Source: Antrodiella citrinella (lineage: Eukaryota > Basidiomycota > Agaricomycetes > Polyporales > Steccherinaceae). Taken from it: DNA of 64,000 bases. A program made the translations under genes and the position numbers. The stretch lies in assembly GCA_004802725.1 (NCBI GenBank), contig SGPM01000011.1, forward strand, positions 1 to 64,000, read 5' to 3'. Positions 11,278-22,143 of the stretch are shown in pieces (the stretch's first letter is position 1; each line of letters starts with the position of its first letter). The notes below the pieces were generated by a model that was not told the origin of the DNA, made no database searches, and saw only the letters and a program-made list of their open reading frames with translations.

Positions 11278-12515
11278 TCATTGCGGGGAAGCAGCGACCA
11301 ACAACCTGTTTATCCAATTCTCCGGTTCCGTCTTCTGTAACTTTCCAAGCGATTGAAGTGAAGTCTCGGATATGAGGACGAACCAACAAGGAGGCACGTC
11401 ATCATAGCTATGGTAACGACTCCGTGAGATGTTGACGGCGATGCCATACATGTGCTTGTTGTTCTTCGACGTGTTGTTCTTCCATGCGTCGCAGATCCCC
11501 TGCCATGTGTATTTATGAATTTTGGCCAAGTCGACGAGAGTCTCGGAGGGAGATCGCGTCGTCTCCACCTTCTTCAGTGCGAGACGACTCACTAGACGCG
11601 ACGCGGTTGGAGAGTACGAGAAAGTGAACGTGATGGTGTTGCGCAGGAATGTTTCGGGACCATTTGGCCTACCGGAGAACGAAAATGCAATGGCCCTGAG
11701 CAGGACGGAAAAGCGTCTGAACCACTGGGAGAGGTCGAAGAAGCAGCGGCGTTGGGGATCGGGCAAGGATGTCGCCAGTTCAGCTTGTGTCGTGCAAAAC
11801 GACTTGTGTTCTTTCCAAGACTGATGTGCACAAAGGCGGGACTATATCCAAAGTCTGAGTGGTGGTAAACACACGATTGGGAATAGGACGTACGCAGTAT
11901 GTGGCAACATAGCATCCTGTACATCTGTGTAATTTCATCGGAGCGTTTGATTTGCGTTCAACGAAGCGAAGGCAGGTGTCACATTTATCCCCTCCATAAG
12001 CTTGTCGAATAACATCAGCGTCTGACAAGGTGTACGCTTCAGCTGCGGCGAAAGGTTCTTTGGCCTTCAGATCTTGAGGGTGCTTGTCGATGTCTTGATG
12101 GTACAAGGAAGTGTCGCTGTGTAAAGCAGAAGGGAGTGCTGTTGGCTTGTTGCTGGAAAATGTGGCGGAAGACGCAGAGGCCACAGCAGGACGGGGCGAT
12201 GCAGCAGGACGGGGCGATGCAGCAGGACGCGACGCGAGATGACCAGGTGTTGGTCCGACATCGGTAAACGTGTGGGTCGCACCGACTGTGCGGGTGGCGC
12301 GTTGACTGAAGCACTGTGAGGTCTATAGAACTGTTTCGTCAAAGATGACAGGCGAAGCTACGATTCAAACCACGTACACAATACCATGAGAGTGCACATC
12401 CGCGAACTAACATCCCATCAGGCGATTTCTTGCCACAGCCAGTACAACAGCGTCTCTTCTCAGGTGGAGTGGCAGGCATCGTCGAGACTTGGATGCTGTT
12501 CAACGACGTAGTCAT
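11278..12515 (-). CDS. MYND zinc-finger protein with two finger-like motifs
   Basis: Exons 12515-12378, 12313-11894 and 11820-11278 give about 366 residues. The second motif is a full MYND finger spread over the exon 2/3 junction: CDTC, then CTGC, then ATYC, then SWKEHKSFC. MYND fingers bind proline-rich peptides in partner proteins. The first exon carries an earlier, incomplete pattern (CTGCGKKSPDG...C...WYC) that lacks the His/Cys half. Between them is an Ala/Ser/Pro linker with three repeats of AASPRP-like sequence. The C-terminal 180 residues (FFDLSQWFRRFSVLLRAIAF onwards) resemble other basidiomycete MYND proteins. Exons 1 and 2 might belong to separate genes; the phase-0 junction favours one. 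Confidence 0.6.
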
Positions 12516-13209
12516 TGTTATATTGACGTTTTCGCGTGCAGAGAGATGTACACTCACAAGAAAACGGATTGAACGATTTGCGGTACCAAGAAGAGGGTTA
12601 GAGATGAGAGATGTGAGGAGATGTGCCATGCTCGACGCCTTTCTGGGGAAGGCCGGTACAGACAAAGCTGCTAAGTTGTAAGTTGACACAAAGGGCATCA
12701 CCTGACTGAGTATTCCGTGCAGAGTTGATTGACGGCCCGTACAGTAGGTGGCAGAAGCTTGGAAGGCTCTGAATACCTTCAGGCTTTGAGCCCACTCTCC
12801 ACGGTTCCGTCTACAACACGCAATCCGTGTATGTCGACGACGTCTGCATGAGGGTGTGTGAGGCGAGTCCTCCGCTAGTCATGGCAATGTACCCATTTGT
12901 CCGACCCCTAGGAGGGTCGGTAGTTCCATCAGGAACGATACTGAGGATATGGAGGCGAGGCGATTATCGGCGAAGTTGGCTGCAGGTTGTACGAACATTG
13001 AGGTACAGCGACGGGAACAGGATGCATCGAGTGAAGTATGACACTGGCAGGACTCAGGAGCTAAAGATAAAAGCGCTAGAAGCAAAATGCCTGTTGATCG
13101 ATTATGTAATACCACGTGACCCTGCTCCGATCTCTGTCAGTGTCAAGTTCCCGGGCCACCAACGAGCCACCCATCTCTAGTGTTGTGCTCCGAAATCACA
13201 TCCAGTGCC
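12516..13209. other. gap with possible short exons
   Basis: About 690 bases between divergent genes. A short plus-strand frame near 12951 (MEARRLSAKLAAGCTNIEVQ) looks protein-like but has no partner exon. Otherwise nothing is seen. Confidence 0.35.
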
Positions 13210-14218
13210 ATGGCCTCCAGATCGGACGAATACTTCCACAAGGATTCTGTCATACTCAAGGTTTGTCTTTCATCTCGTACAGTATTGCAATTGCTGATTG
13301 CTCTCATATTGCGAGCAGATTGAGGACACACTGTATCGACTGTCGGAGGAGGTCTTTTTATGCCAGTCGAGCAAGTTTGCCGATCTTTGGGAAGATCCCC
13401 GACGCACGGACCCAAGCATCGGAAAGTCAGAAGACAATCCGGTGGTAATCCCAGGCGCAATTGCCTCAGAGTACGATTGCCTTTTCGCTGTTATGTTCGG
13501 CCACCATGCGTACGTGTGCATGTGCAACTCTTATTCTGCTAACGTGTATCTGAACTGGCTTGGATCAAACAATAGATCGTCAATCGTTGAAATGACAACA
13601 CCCCAGCTTGTCTCGGTACTCGATCTCTCGGTGCAGTACTATATCCCCTCGGCATGGCAGTTTGCGGTCGCGAATATCATGCGGGATACTACCTTGACCA
13701 CTGTTGAGCGTTTCCGTATTGCCACTTCAAGCAAGTCACTCGATCTGTTCATTGAGGTGGCCGTAGAACTTGCATTCCAATTACCCTCCTTCTTTGCTGT
13801 TGAGGGGGAGATGCTCCGGACCACCCAAGAAGAGCAGCCTGGGACGGATTGGCACGCTCTGTTCGCAGATCTCATACATCGTCAAATTCCTCATCTCCGA
13901 CGCAACCTTGCCACCTTATTCCCCCTCATGCCATCTCCCGATTGTCTTCAACGCTTGGGCGGACTCGAGTGCGACCATTTAACAAAGATGTGGCCGGCCT
14001 TTGCGGGGGAAGTAGGACTCACACGCCGGTGTCTGTCCGAGACTGACATGGTGGCTCTCTTCGCGTTCACTGCCCATCGCCTCAATCTCTTTATCTGCGG
14101 CCCTTGTGAACATTATGCCATGTCGCAGTCGAAGGGGGTCTTCCGACAGGAAGAGCAACATGTCAGGAGGTGGGCCAACCAGACATTTTGCCATATCTTT
14201 GGATCACCTGATATTTGA
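13210..14218 (+). CDS. BTB/POZ-like protein
   Basis: Exons 13210-13260, 13319-13509 and 13576-14218 give 294 residues. The N-terminal third follows the fungal BTB plan: a beta hairpin (SVILKIEDTLYRLSEEVFL), a helix with FADLWE, a DNPVVIPGAIASEYDCLFAV segment, then the two-helix element MTTPQLVSVLDLSVQYYIPS. BTB domains mediate dimerisation and often recruit cullin-3 ligases, but no kelch, MATH or zinc-finger partner domain is seen. The 66-nt second intron is a multiple of three and stays open, so an intron-retaining form would also translate. It is one of five BTB-like genes in the window and the most divergent. Confidence 0.65.
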
Positions 14219-15050
14219 GAACCTGCCATTGATCTCTTGGGTTGTACACCTTGTATTCACGAATCTCCCTCCGCTCCCACCTTCCTCCCTAACACTGATT
14301 CCTGGGTACCTACACATTACATCCCATTTATTCGGATTCCCTCATGTCGAGTCTTCCAGGCCGCAGCCATCTGTTCCCCTAGTAGTAGTGTGCATTGCTT
14401 GCGTTGCTTCGACTAGATCATAATTCATGTACGATGTGTTCCTTGAGCTGGCTTTAATTTACTCACTTTCGCGAGCTTGAGCCTACTCTTGGAGAATGCA
14501 AACACGTCTCAAGCTGGAGAATTATACAAGGAGCATCACCGTCTCTCTGGAGTCTGTTTCCCCTCAAATGATGCGGCCCGGTGCAACATTGAGCGCCTCA
14601 AACCACCGTCTCCCGCAGCATCCCGCCGTCTCTCAAGCCAATCCGCCGTTTCTGGTCGCATCCCGCCGTCTTTGGTTGCAACACAGCTCTCTTTGGTCGC
14701 AACTGATCGCACGCAACCCGTCCCAACCCATCGCGTCCCACCGTTTCCCGTTGCTTCTAGTAAACGGCTCCCCTGCGAGCTTAAAATACGGACCAAGGAT
14801 GAAAGATCGCAATCGTGATCGCAATCTTAACAAGATAAGATCTCAGATGTGCTTCCCAATCAATAGACTTTTTTCTCCTCTCAGAGTCCAGACTGAGGTC
14901 CCCGAGCTCAGCGCTCAGCCTTGTCTCAGTAGCACCGCCGACACGGCGCCGAAATCGTATTGTATGAGAAGAATGATTGATCAGTGCTACTTTAGAGGTA
15001 CACCAAGGTCAAAAGAAGCGGGAGTGCTGTTTAAACATGAGGACTGCTGA
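14219..15050. other. gap with degenerate minisatellite
   Basis: About 830 bases between convergent genes. From about 14600 to 14760 it holds an irregular tandem array built on CATCCCGCCGTCTCTGGT-like units of roughly 18-24 bases, with half units such as CATCGCGTCCCACCGTTTCC. The overlapping open frames follow from the repeat and are probably not genes. Confidence 0.6.
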
Positions 15051-17058
15051 TCACACATACTCACGCGCTCGAAGCAAGGAGGATCCGGAGGATCTAACTC
15101 GACTACTCCTTCGGCGAGCTCCCGAAGTCCATCTGTGATCTCGAGCCTCCTGCATACTCAATCGCACCGCGGGATCTGCACACATGAGCCGTTTCATCAG
15201 ATCCTTTGCTATTTTCAAGAGAAGTCAGAAAATGGCCGAACTTATTTGAATGACGCACTGACCTGACGACGGCGTTCCCTTAGGCAATCGAGCCCATTTG
15301 ATGGCATCAGCTGGCGGAATGTCTTCACTACGATGAGTGTCGAACGGAGCTTTCCACGCCAACCTAGGGAGAGACATGTGGCTAAACAAAAGGCTGGCTA
15401 CCGGCAGAGACGAAGAGGACCTACAACGTGAATACGGTGACGCCGAAGCTCCAGCAATCGATCTTGAGGTCATAGGGAGTAGAGAGCGCTGAAATTTCCG
15501 GTGCCATGTACATCTCGGTGCCGCAGAGAGTCTTGGGCCGCAACTGAATGAGGACGCTAGCGTTCAGGAAAGCGAAACACGTACCTGCTGTGCATCGCCT
15601 TCGGTCAAACGTTTGGCCAGGCCGAGATCTGCGATTTTGACGACAATAGGGTGGAGCGACATGAAAAGCAGGTTCTACCCACGAAGAGTGAGTGAGTGTC
15701 AAGATGTGAAGGTAAAATGAATGATATTACGTCGGGCTTTACATCGCGGTGGAGGATGTTCATCGAATGGAGGTATGCGAGCCCGTTACAAGCGTCTTTG
15801 GAGATGGCGCGGACAGTTTCCTGGTCTGATCACGTATTGAGATAATCTTTGTCGTTCGGAGTCATGCTCGTGCTTACCAAAATTACCCAGAATCTCATGA
15901 GCGGTGAACGCGTTTCCGAATGGTGCGAGCTCTAGAACTAGATCTGTCGAAATGTTAGGACTTGAGACTCATCCACGAAGTGTAAGTGCATACGGAAATG
16001 CTGTTCATCTCGGAAAGCATCGCGAGTCTCAATGACGTTGACCTACATAAGAAAGATCAGAGAATAAGTGTAAACCAGCATGGTCGAACCGAGCGTACGT
16101 GTTCCAAGCGAAGTCCGATGTCAATCTCCCTAGGGAGGGTGATGCTGCCTTTGCTACCACGAAATGCCCTCGACCTGACTGACTTGATGGCCACAATCAG
16201 ACCGGAAGCACGCTCTTGAGCTTTGTGCACAGATCCGTAGCCACCACTCCCGAGACTGCTGGTAGCGTGAGGTGAACTTTTCCATGAGAAGCAAAGAAAC
16301 ATACAGCTCTCCAACATCATATAGAGACAACATCTGTAAGACCTCTACGTGAGCATACAGACAAAATGCAGATCGAAAGGGCGTACCGATCCAAAATTAA
16401 GCTGCTGAAACATCATATCTAGCTTTTCCCCGGAGTCTGCGTGCAACCTCAGCCTGCATCGATGGTATAGACGTTTCTCCGATCGTACAGGCAGCGGATC
16501 GCCATCAACCTGGGTCATCTACGTGAGAAGAAGACTTCGAGGATGTCGCAGGCTTTACTCACATATACGCCGGTGCGGCCGCAAGTGACATACACCTCAA
16601 ACTCGGAGCCTCCGAGTGGAAGTGCCGGTTGAAGCATCAAGTCGTTGTGATCTGAATTGAGAAGATTCAGACGTCGCGCGCGAAGTCCAGCGTAAAAACT
16701 CACTGAGACGAATAAGATCCCCAAGTGCAACGTCAGGAGCCAGGGTCCAAGCGGCCACCGAGTGCGATACGAAGGGAATTTTGAGCTCTACAGCTGTACC
16801 ATGCCAATTGAAGCTGAGTACGCCGGCGCCGGGGGAGCTGTGGGACATACACGGCGGACACATTGTTGGTAGAGAACGATGAAGGGTACGAGGAGAACAT
16901 GGCCACAGATCGTCTCGGAGAACGACAACCACCTTTGTCCTAAGTCTCTTTGAGGTCGTCGTGAGGAAGGAGAGAGACTTTCAGCCTTACAAATGGGTCG
17001 AGTTCGACAGAGCGGAGAGATAAGATAAGATAAGATGACCAAATTTCAGAGCGATCAT
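15051..17058 (-). CDS. FHA-domain Ser/Thr protein kinase (Chk2/Rad53-like)
   Basis: Thirteen exons fit in phase (17058-16991, 16939-16704, 16651-16563, 16518-16387, 16333-16305, 16258-16099, 16042-15994, 15943-15878, 15825-15731, 15674-15585, 15543-15425, 15381-15263, 15208-15051), giving about 469 residues. Residues about 60-165 resemble an FHA domain, which binds phosphothreonine. The kinase starts with GSGGYGSVHKA (about 187), followed by VAIK, the catalytic loop HRDVKPDN (to 309), GTEMYMAPE and CWSFGVTVF. The DFG motif is DLG (324-326). The layout matches CAMK-group checkpoint kinases such as Rad53/Cds1, which act in DNA-damage signalling. The first exon is the weakest part; its start (MIALKFGHL) is chosen by phase only. 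A 3' extension through another intron after 15051 is possible. Confidence 0.75.
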
Positions 17059-17366
17059 CGACACTGCATCCCATCTCACTCCGGTCCTTCACCCCCATGA
17101 CCACATCGTCGTCTGTTCCATATTTCACCTCCACCATCCACATTATCCGTTTCGTTGTCAGGTCTCCCAGGCCAGAATTGGCGACAGGCCCTTTGAAAGC
17201 TTCAAATCACCTTTCTTCGAGGACTTTGTCTCCCTATGCCTAACCCGAGATTTGTCCGCTAAAGGATCTTTCTGTGAAAGACTCTTTGCGTTCTCCAACT
17301 ATATCTGAGGATGTCATGGTGAATCGAGAGGCCACATCCTCTTGCTGCTCCCCTCTACTCACCACG
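17059..17366. promoter_or_regulatory. shared upstream region of kinase and TM orphan
   Basis: About 300 bases between divergent starts, so it should hold both promoters. Beside it, just inside the kinase first exon, is a short GATAA tandem run on the plus strand (17018-17036). No defined promoter element can be assigned. Confidence 0.3.
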
Positions 17367-18100
17367 ATGAACCGGTAAGCAGGCGCACCTCCTCCTGACC
17401 GTTTTCTCTTGACTTATGCCTCGATTTCAGCTCTATCATCAAGTACCATTCTGGTCATGCTGAGGTATTCTTTGCTTCTAGCAGCCGTCAGGCTCTCTAT
17501 CGGTGTAACATTGTTCTAGCGGAAGTCTTTGGAGACTGTGAGTACTCGTATTCCTCTTCCGCAACTCCCTGATTAATGTTCATATAACGACAGTTGTTCT
17601 GCTCATCGGTGCTTCCGGAGAGGGTCAGGGACTCTATGAGTCTTTTGTCGGGTCTGATTGGGTGTTCACTGTGGATAAGGTGCGTTGTGTGTTCCTTCAT
17701 TTCCCTCACTCTTGTCTCATTACCGATGCTTGGTCGGTAGATCAACCACACGGTCCAATGGGGGCCACGTGAAGTTGCCAAGATCCACCATAGCTGCGCG
17801 TACTTCAATTCCGCCAAGGACGTCTTGGAGTTCTCTTCTACTCTCATAGAAGTTGCCGGACATGTCGGCCGCACAGCTCGGCTCACCGCCTGCTCTATCG
17901 CTACAGCTCGTCAGCTGCTGTCCTCGTCTGTGGAAAACCAAGTCTCGGCCTCCATCGTCGACAACATCCCTGTCCCGTCAGTTGGGTTTGCCTCACAAGA
18001 TGGAGTGTTCTCAGCCACACTGACGGTAGTCTTTGCTTTATTTCTTGTCATGGCCGTGGGCTTGCCTCAGGGGTCTGACGGTGACATATTTTGGCTGTAG
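17367..18100 (+). CDS. orphan membrane protein, family copy 1
   Basis: Exons 17367-17374, 17431-17537, 17594-17679 and 17741-18100 give 186 residues. The first 75 residues (KYHSGHAEVFFASSS, LYRCNIVLAEVFGDF, LLIGASGEGQG, WVFTVDKINHTVQWGPR) read as a beta-rich domain. The middle is helical, and a C-terminal membrane segment (LTVVFALFLVMAVGLP) ends in GDIFWL. A clear paralogue lies at 35573-36310 with the same four-exon structure, the same intron phases and a similar tail ending FDLWF. No known family. The orientation suggests a tail-anchored protein with a cytosolic beta domain. Confidence 0.65.
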
Positions 18101-18556
18101 ATACATATTGGTTGACTAGGCATTATACGCCATTTGCTACGATATCTTCACCTCCGTTCCTACGTAGCATTGAGAACGGCTTCCAGAACTTGTATGACCT
18201 GCAATTTGAAGACTGCAATACACATTTCTTGCTCTATTTCTCTCTCATTCCTAGCTGCGACCTCTGCAAGTTCAGCGCTCAGGCTAGGGACACGAAAAAA
18301 TGACTTTGTCACTGGCACTTTAAATAAATCACATTAGACGCTGGAGAACCTCTTCACACTCGTCACCTTGGTCCTTAATCACCGACCGACGTGAAAGGGC
18401 AAAAATGGAACAGCAAAGCACAACAAAGAACTCAAAGAGTCAGGGCTCACACTATGTCCTTTCTCTCAGGATGAGTGGTGGAACGGTTTGCTACCAGCCT
18501 CTTGTCGACATTTCTCTCCCAAACCATTATCTCATCAACCTGCATCGTTCGCAATC
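18101..18556. other. gap, no gene seen
   Basis: About 455 bases. An open frame from 18405 runs into the BTB gene, but its 5' part lacks splice support; the BTB start is placed at 18557. Confidence 0.4.
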
Positions 18557-19534
18557 ATGCCCAGCACATCTTCATATTACTTCACGGGGGGTATGCTTTA
18601 TTTTGAGGTTAGCTGGTTCTTCTCTATGTTGCAGCTTTCTCTCACGTCTTCCGAATGATCTCCAGGTACAAGGCAAGATATTCAGAATTCATGAGGACAT
18701 CCTAGTCGCTCGATCCACGTTCTTCAAACAAATGTTCTCTCTCCCTCGTGAAGGAGTCCGCGAAGTTGAAGGTCAGACGGAAGAGGCACCTATTGTGGTA
18801 CCTGGTGTTACGTCGCAGGACTTCACTAGCGTACTGCTCTTCTTGTACGGTCGAGAATTGTGAGTACCGTGTGCCACATCCTATCGTATCGCAGACTGAC
18901 GGCAGGGTTTAGTGATCGGTGTCACAAGTTCTCGGAGGACTCGTTGGCTGGGATCCTCCGATTGTCCAATAAATGGCAGATCCCCGGCGGACGTGCCTTT
19001 GTGATTCCCCAGCTCACTGCCCAGTCCGACATTGATCCAGTCGTTTGGTTCTCCCTCGCAAGCCATGAGCGCGTTCGCCAATGGTTCATGCCCTCCTTCG
19101 TTGCCGCAGCCGCAAAATCATTCACGGAGGATGACATTTTTCTGATCGGAGTTACCTGGACGGCATATTTCACCCAATTGCGCGAGCAGCAGCTCAACTT
19201 CAGACGCCTTGCATATTTCACACAACCACCTACTCGAGCCGAACTCGACGAATGCCCCAGCGAATGTCACAAGAAGTGGCCGTTGATATGGAGGTACTTT
19301 CACGTTGCATGGTTCTATGCCGATGGCTTCTTGGGATACAAAGAGCTGCTGGATATGTTGGAGGAGGTCAACGCCGTGAACCACGGTATATGCGAGACCT
19401 GTTTCGAGGCGGTTGAGGAGGACTTGCAGAATAATAGCATGTTGCGTATGGAGTCGGAGCTGCTTTTGGACAGTGCTAGGAAGGCGATGGCTATGGTGGT
19501 GTTTGACGACGACATTGACGACGACGACGACTAG
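18557..19534 (+). CDS. BTB/POZ-like protein, type 1 copy 1
   Basis: Exons 18557-18607, 18666-18859 and 18913-19534 give 288 residues. The BTB core starts LYFEVQGKIFRIHEDILVAR, then STFFKQMFSLP, APIVVPGVTSQDFTSVLLFL and the linker helix ILRLSNKWQIPGGRAFVIP. The C-terminal half has a Cys-containing helix (ICETCFEAVEEDLQ) and ends in a run of Asp. The closest relative in the window is 29076-30126, sharing intron positions and the LSNxWxIPxGRAF signature. It is followed within 210 bases by a type 2 BTB gene. BTB proteins usually act as dimerising adaptors; the partner is unknown. Confidence 0.7.
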
Positions 19535-19740
19535 CATATTTCCAGATCGTGCAAAAACAATATATGTATTCTCTTCACCTTGTCTTCAACCTGCAGGAGA
19601 AACCCCATGCTAGCCTTGAGTTGAACCCACCGCCTGCTGTTGGCTCGGGCGCCTGAGATCCATCCTTGACTTGAAGCTAGCACCATCACCTTCGCTCAGG
19701 CTCAGGCAGGCTCATTATCTTTACACCACCATTGTCCTCG

Positions 19741-20892
19741 ATGGACGCTCACGCTCAAAATAAAAAACCTACCACCCGATCAAGCCAATTCTTCCTCGTG
19801 GACCATCCGGGTCTGCCTGTAAATTTGCATTTGAAGGTGGGTAACGCTCTGCTTTCGCCCGCTAAAGTTCGCTCATCCAAGCCGTTAATACGTCTTTCAA
19901 TTTGGGATCCTCAGGTCGAGGACGAGTTGTTCGCTATCCCAACCGAAGTTCTGCGTCGGCGATCTCGTGTCTTCAAGGAGCTCACTGATCGCATCGGCAA
20001 TACCATGTCTGGGGAAGGTAGCGGTGACCAGCAAGCAATCAGCTTGGACACCGGTCTTAGCGGCGAAAGCAAACATGTTGTCCACAAAGAAGAGTTCTCT
20101 ACTCTGTGCCGATTTCTCATGGGCGGCCAGTTGGATATGTGAGAATGTCATGGACATCTTTCGCTCTCGTTAATCTGACATTCACGTCTTCTACACAGCG
20201 ATCATGATCATTATTCTATCAAAGAACTTGAACACCTTTTGAAGCTCGCAAATATCTGGCGCATTCCAGATGCACGTCGATTTGCTATTCAATCTCTAGA
20301 TAAGGCACTGAGCCTCAATCGAGGAGAAGACGCGGCCCAACGGTTTCGCATATCCTTCCTTTATCAAGTTGGCTCCTGGTTCCTCGATGTGTTCAAATCT
20401 CTCGCTAGGAAGCAATTCCTGACAGCAAATGAGATGGAAATTTTGGGGCCTTCATGGGTGGCCCACTTAATGCACGCACGGGATGAGTGGCTCTCCCACC
20501 GCAAAAGACTTGTGTTTCGGTACCAGCAACCGACCAAATTCCCCGACCCACTCCCGACGTGTCTAGAAGAACCCCCCTGCGCAACGCTGTGGCCTTACGT
20601 GTGGCAGAGATTTGTCTCTCGTCTGGTAGTCACCGACGAATGTGCTCCCGGAGAGGACAAGATGGAAGACATGCTAGATGCCGACTATGCTGAGGCCCAG
20701 CGAACCGGACAGGCCCTGTGCATGAAATGCTATGTGGCAATCAAGCAGATGATAATGTCGGAGGGGATCTTAGCCAGGGAGCAGACCGCGTTAGAGGAAG
20801 AGGCCGCGGTGGCTTACGCTTTACAAGCGTTCCCTCCGGAATGGTCGGTTGAGGAAGAGACATCTGAGGCGGACTATCCGGCCTCAGATTGA
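19741..20892 (+). CDS. BTB/POZ-like protein, type 2 copy 1
   Basis: Exons 19741-19836, 19915-20138 and 20199-20892 give 337 residues. After a leader containing SSQFFLVDHPGLPVNLHLK the BTB core continues VEDELFAIPTEVLRRRSRVF, then FSTLCRFLMGGQLDI and the helix ELEHLLKLANIWRIPDARRF. The C-terminal half has CMKCYVAIKQM and an acidic tail. The first intron (78 nt) is a multiple of three and open, so retention is possible. The type 2 relative at 30471-31614 shares the VEDxxFxxP and WxxPDAR signatures and the same two intron positions. The start at 19741 is the first ATG; a TTG three codons earlier is not used. Confidence 0.7.
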
Positions 20893-21008
20893 AGGGTGAG
20901 TGCATAGTATACTGCACGATTAATGTGATGAGTTCTGATTCCTTTTACCAGGAGAGCATTCAGCAGCATGTCGGAACGCGCGGACAGATTTTCAATGTAA
21001 TAACATAT

Positions 21009-21584
21009 TTATACCAGTACTACAATCCCATATTCTTTCGCAGCCCATTTGCGTGTCACCCACGATGGTCTCTTCTTTTTGGAAGATAAGATGAGCTGGC
21101 GCCCATCTGCTCTAACGTGTCCGACGCGTAGTTCTACCCACTTCTCTACCCGCCCTTGCCACCACCACGTCTGAATTGTAGATAGGGATCCCCAGGAGTG
21201 ACAAAAAATATCACCGACATAAACCTCAGGATGTTCGATGAAATCGGGGGGCTCGTTCATGACTTGCGGCCCCGAAGAGCGAAACCAGTATGTGAACGGA
21301 TCTTCGTAAAGGCCACCGGCGTTGGGGAACTTGCGTTTGCGTCGGGGATAGTGTGAGCGCAGGAGCTGAGCTTCCTTAGACAGACGTGTACTGTGAATAT
21401 CGCACCGTCAGCATGGGTTGAATCTGGGGAGAGAAGAAACTTACCAGACTTGGGTGGAAGCTCCCCCAATCGCCACTATCTCTGAGGCCCCCCCCCGAGC
21501 CCTAGAAGCATGCTGTGAGACGGTATGTTGTCGACGCGCGTGGTATAAGTGAGTACGTCGTAGCGAGAGCTGCGAGTCTACCAT
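21009..21584 (-). CDS. unknown protein with a Trp-rich domain
   Basis: Two exons (21584-21445 and 21390-21009) give about 173 residues. The second exon is clearly coding: EAQLLRSHYPRRKRKFPNAG, YEDPFTYWFRSSGPQ, EVYVGDIFCHSWGSLSTIQT, WWWQGRVEKWVELRVGHVR. The pattern of a basic PRRKRKFP motif followed by a compact Trp-rich beta region recalls proteins I have seen only as hypothetical in agaricomycetes; I cannot name a family. Exon 1 contains a run of nine C (21489-21497 region), where a sequencing error could shift the frame, so the N terminus is uncertain. Confidence 0.5.
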
Positions 21585-22143
21585 CCTCCGGAGGGTAAAT
21601 TCACTTTGAAGATCGTGTGGGCCGCGCAAAAGCATCGAAGTTTGGGCTACGATACGATATTGGTGGTTGGTGGAAGTTCCTATGAAGTGAGGCAGGAGAT
21701 GGACAAGAGCGCTCCGCTAGGAAAACGTACAACATTGCCTGCAAAGATCACGGATGGACGAGTCAGTGACGCGAATACGAACACAAATGATGCATAGCTG
21801 GTGATCAAGGAGGTCGGCCGTCCGGTGATACGCAGTCTTCAGCGTTACAAAGCGGTGAAAGCGTTCTGTGAACAAGATGACGTGTACCCCCAGATCCTGT
21901 AGCCCTTGAACACCGTGGTTCGACCCACAGGCTCTTGGGTGTGTCCGTATGCTGGACAGTGTCCTCGCGAACGAGGAAAATATACAGAGATGAGAGGATA
22001 GGGACTCGGATGTGGTGTATATACCTATTTGGTCGAGCGCTTGTCGTTCGACTTCCGTCAGCGCAGACGAGTCCGGTGTTTCGTTGTACATGCGACCTGG
22101 GTCATTCTCTCTCTCCCTCTCTCTGAAATCTGACACCTCAGTC
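21585..22143. other. gap, no gene seen
   Basis: About 560 bases upstream of the SUN-domain gene. A CT-rich tract (22109-22126) just before the start is typical of a basidiomycete 5' leader. No other feature. Confidence 0.4.

Noticed and set aside
14496..15050. 184-residue plus-strand frame
   Set aside because: Its first half is the minisatellite, and there is no domain or splice support.
17018..17036. Telomere-like GATAA run
   Set aside because: Only three to four short units, not the fungal telomere motif, and it lies inside an exon.
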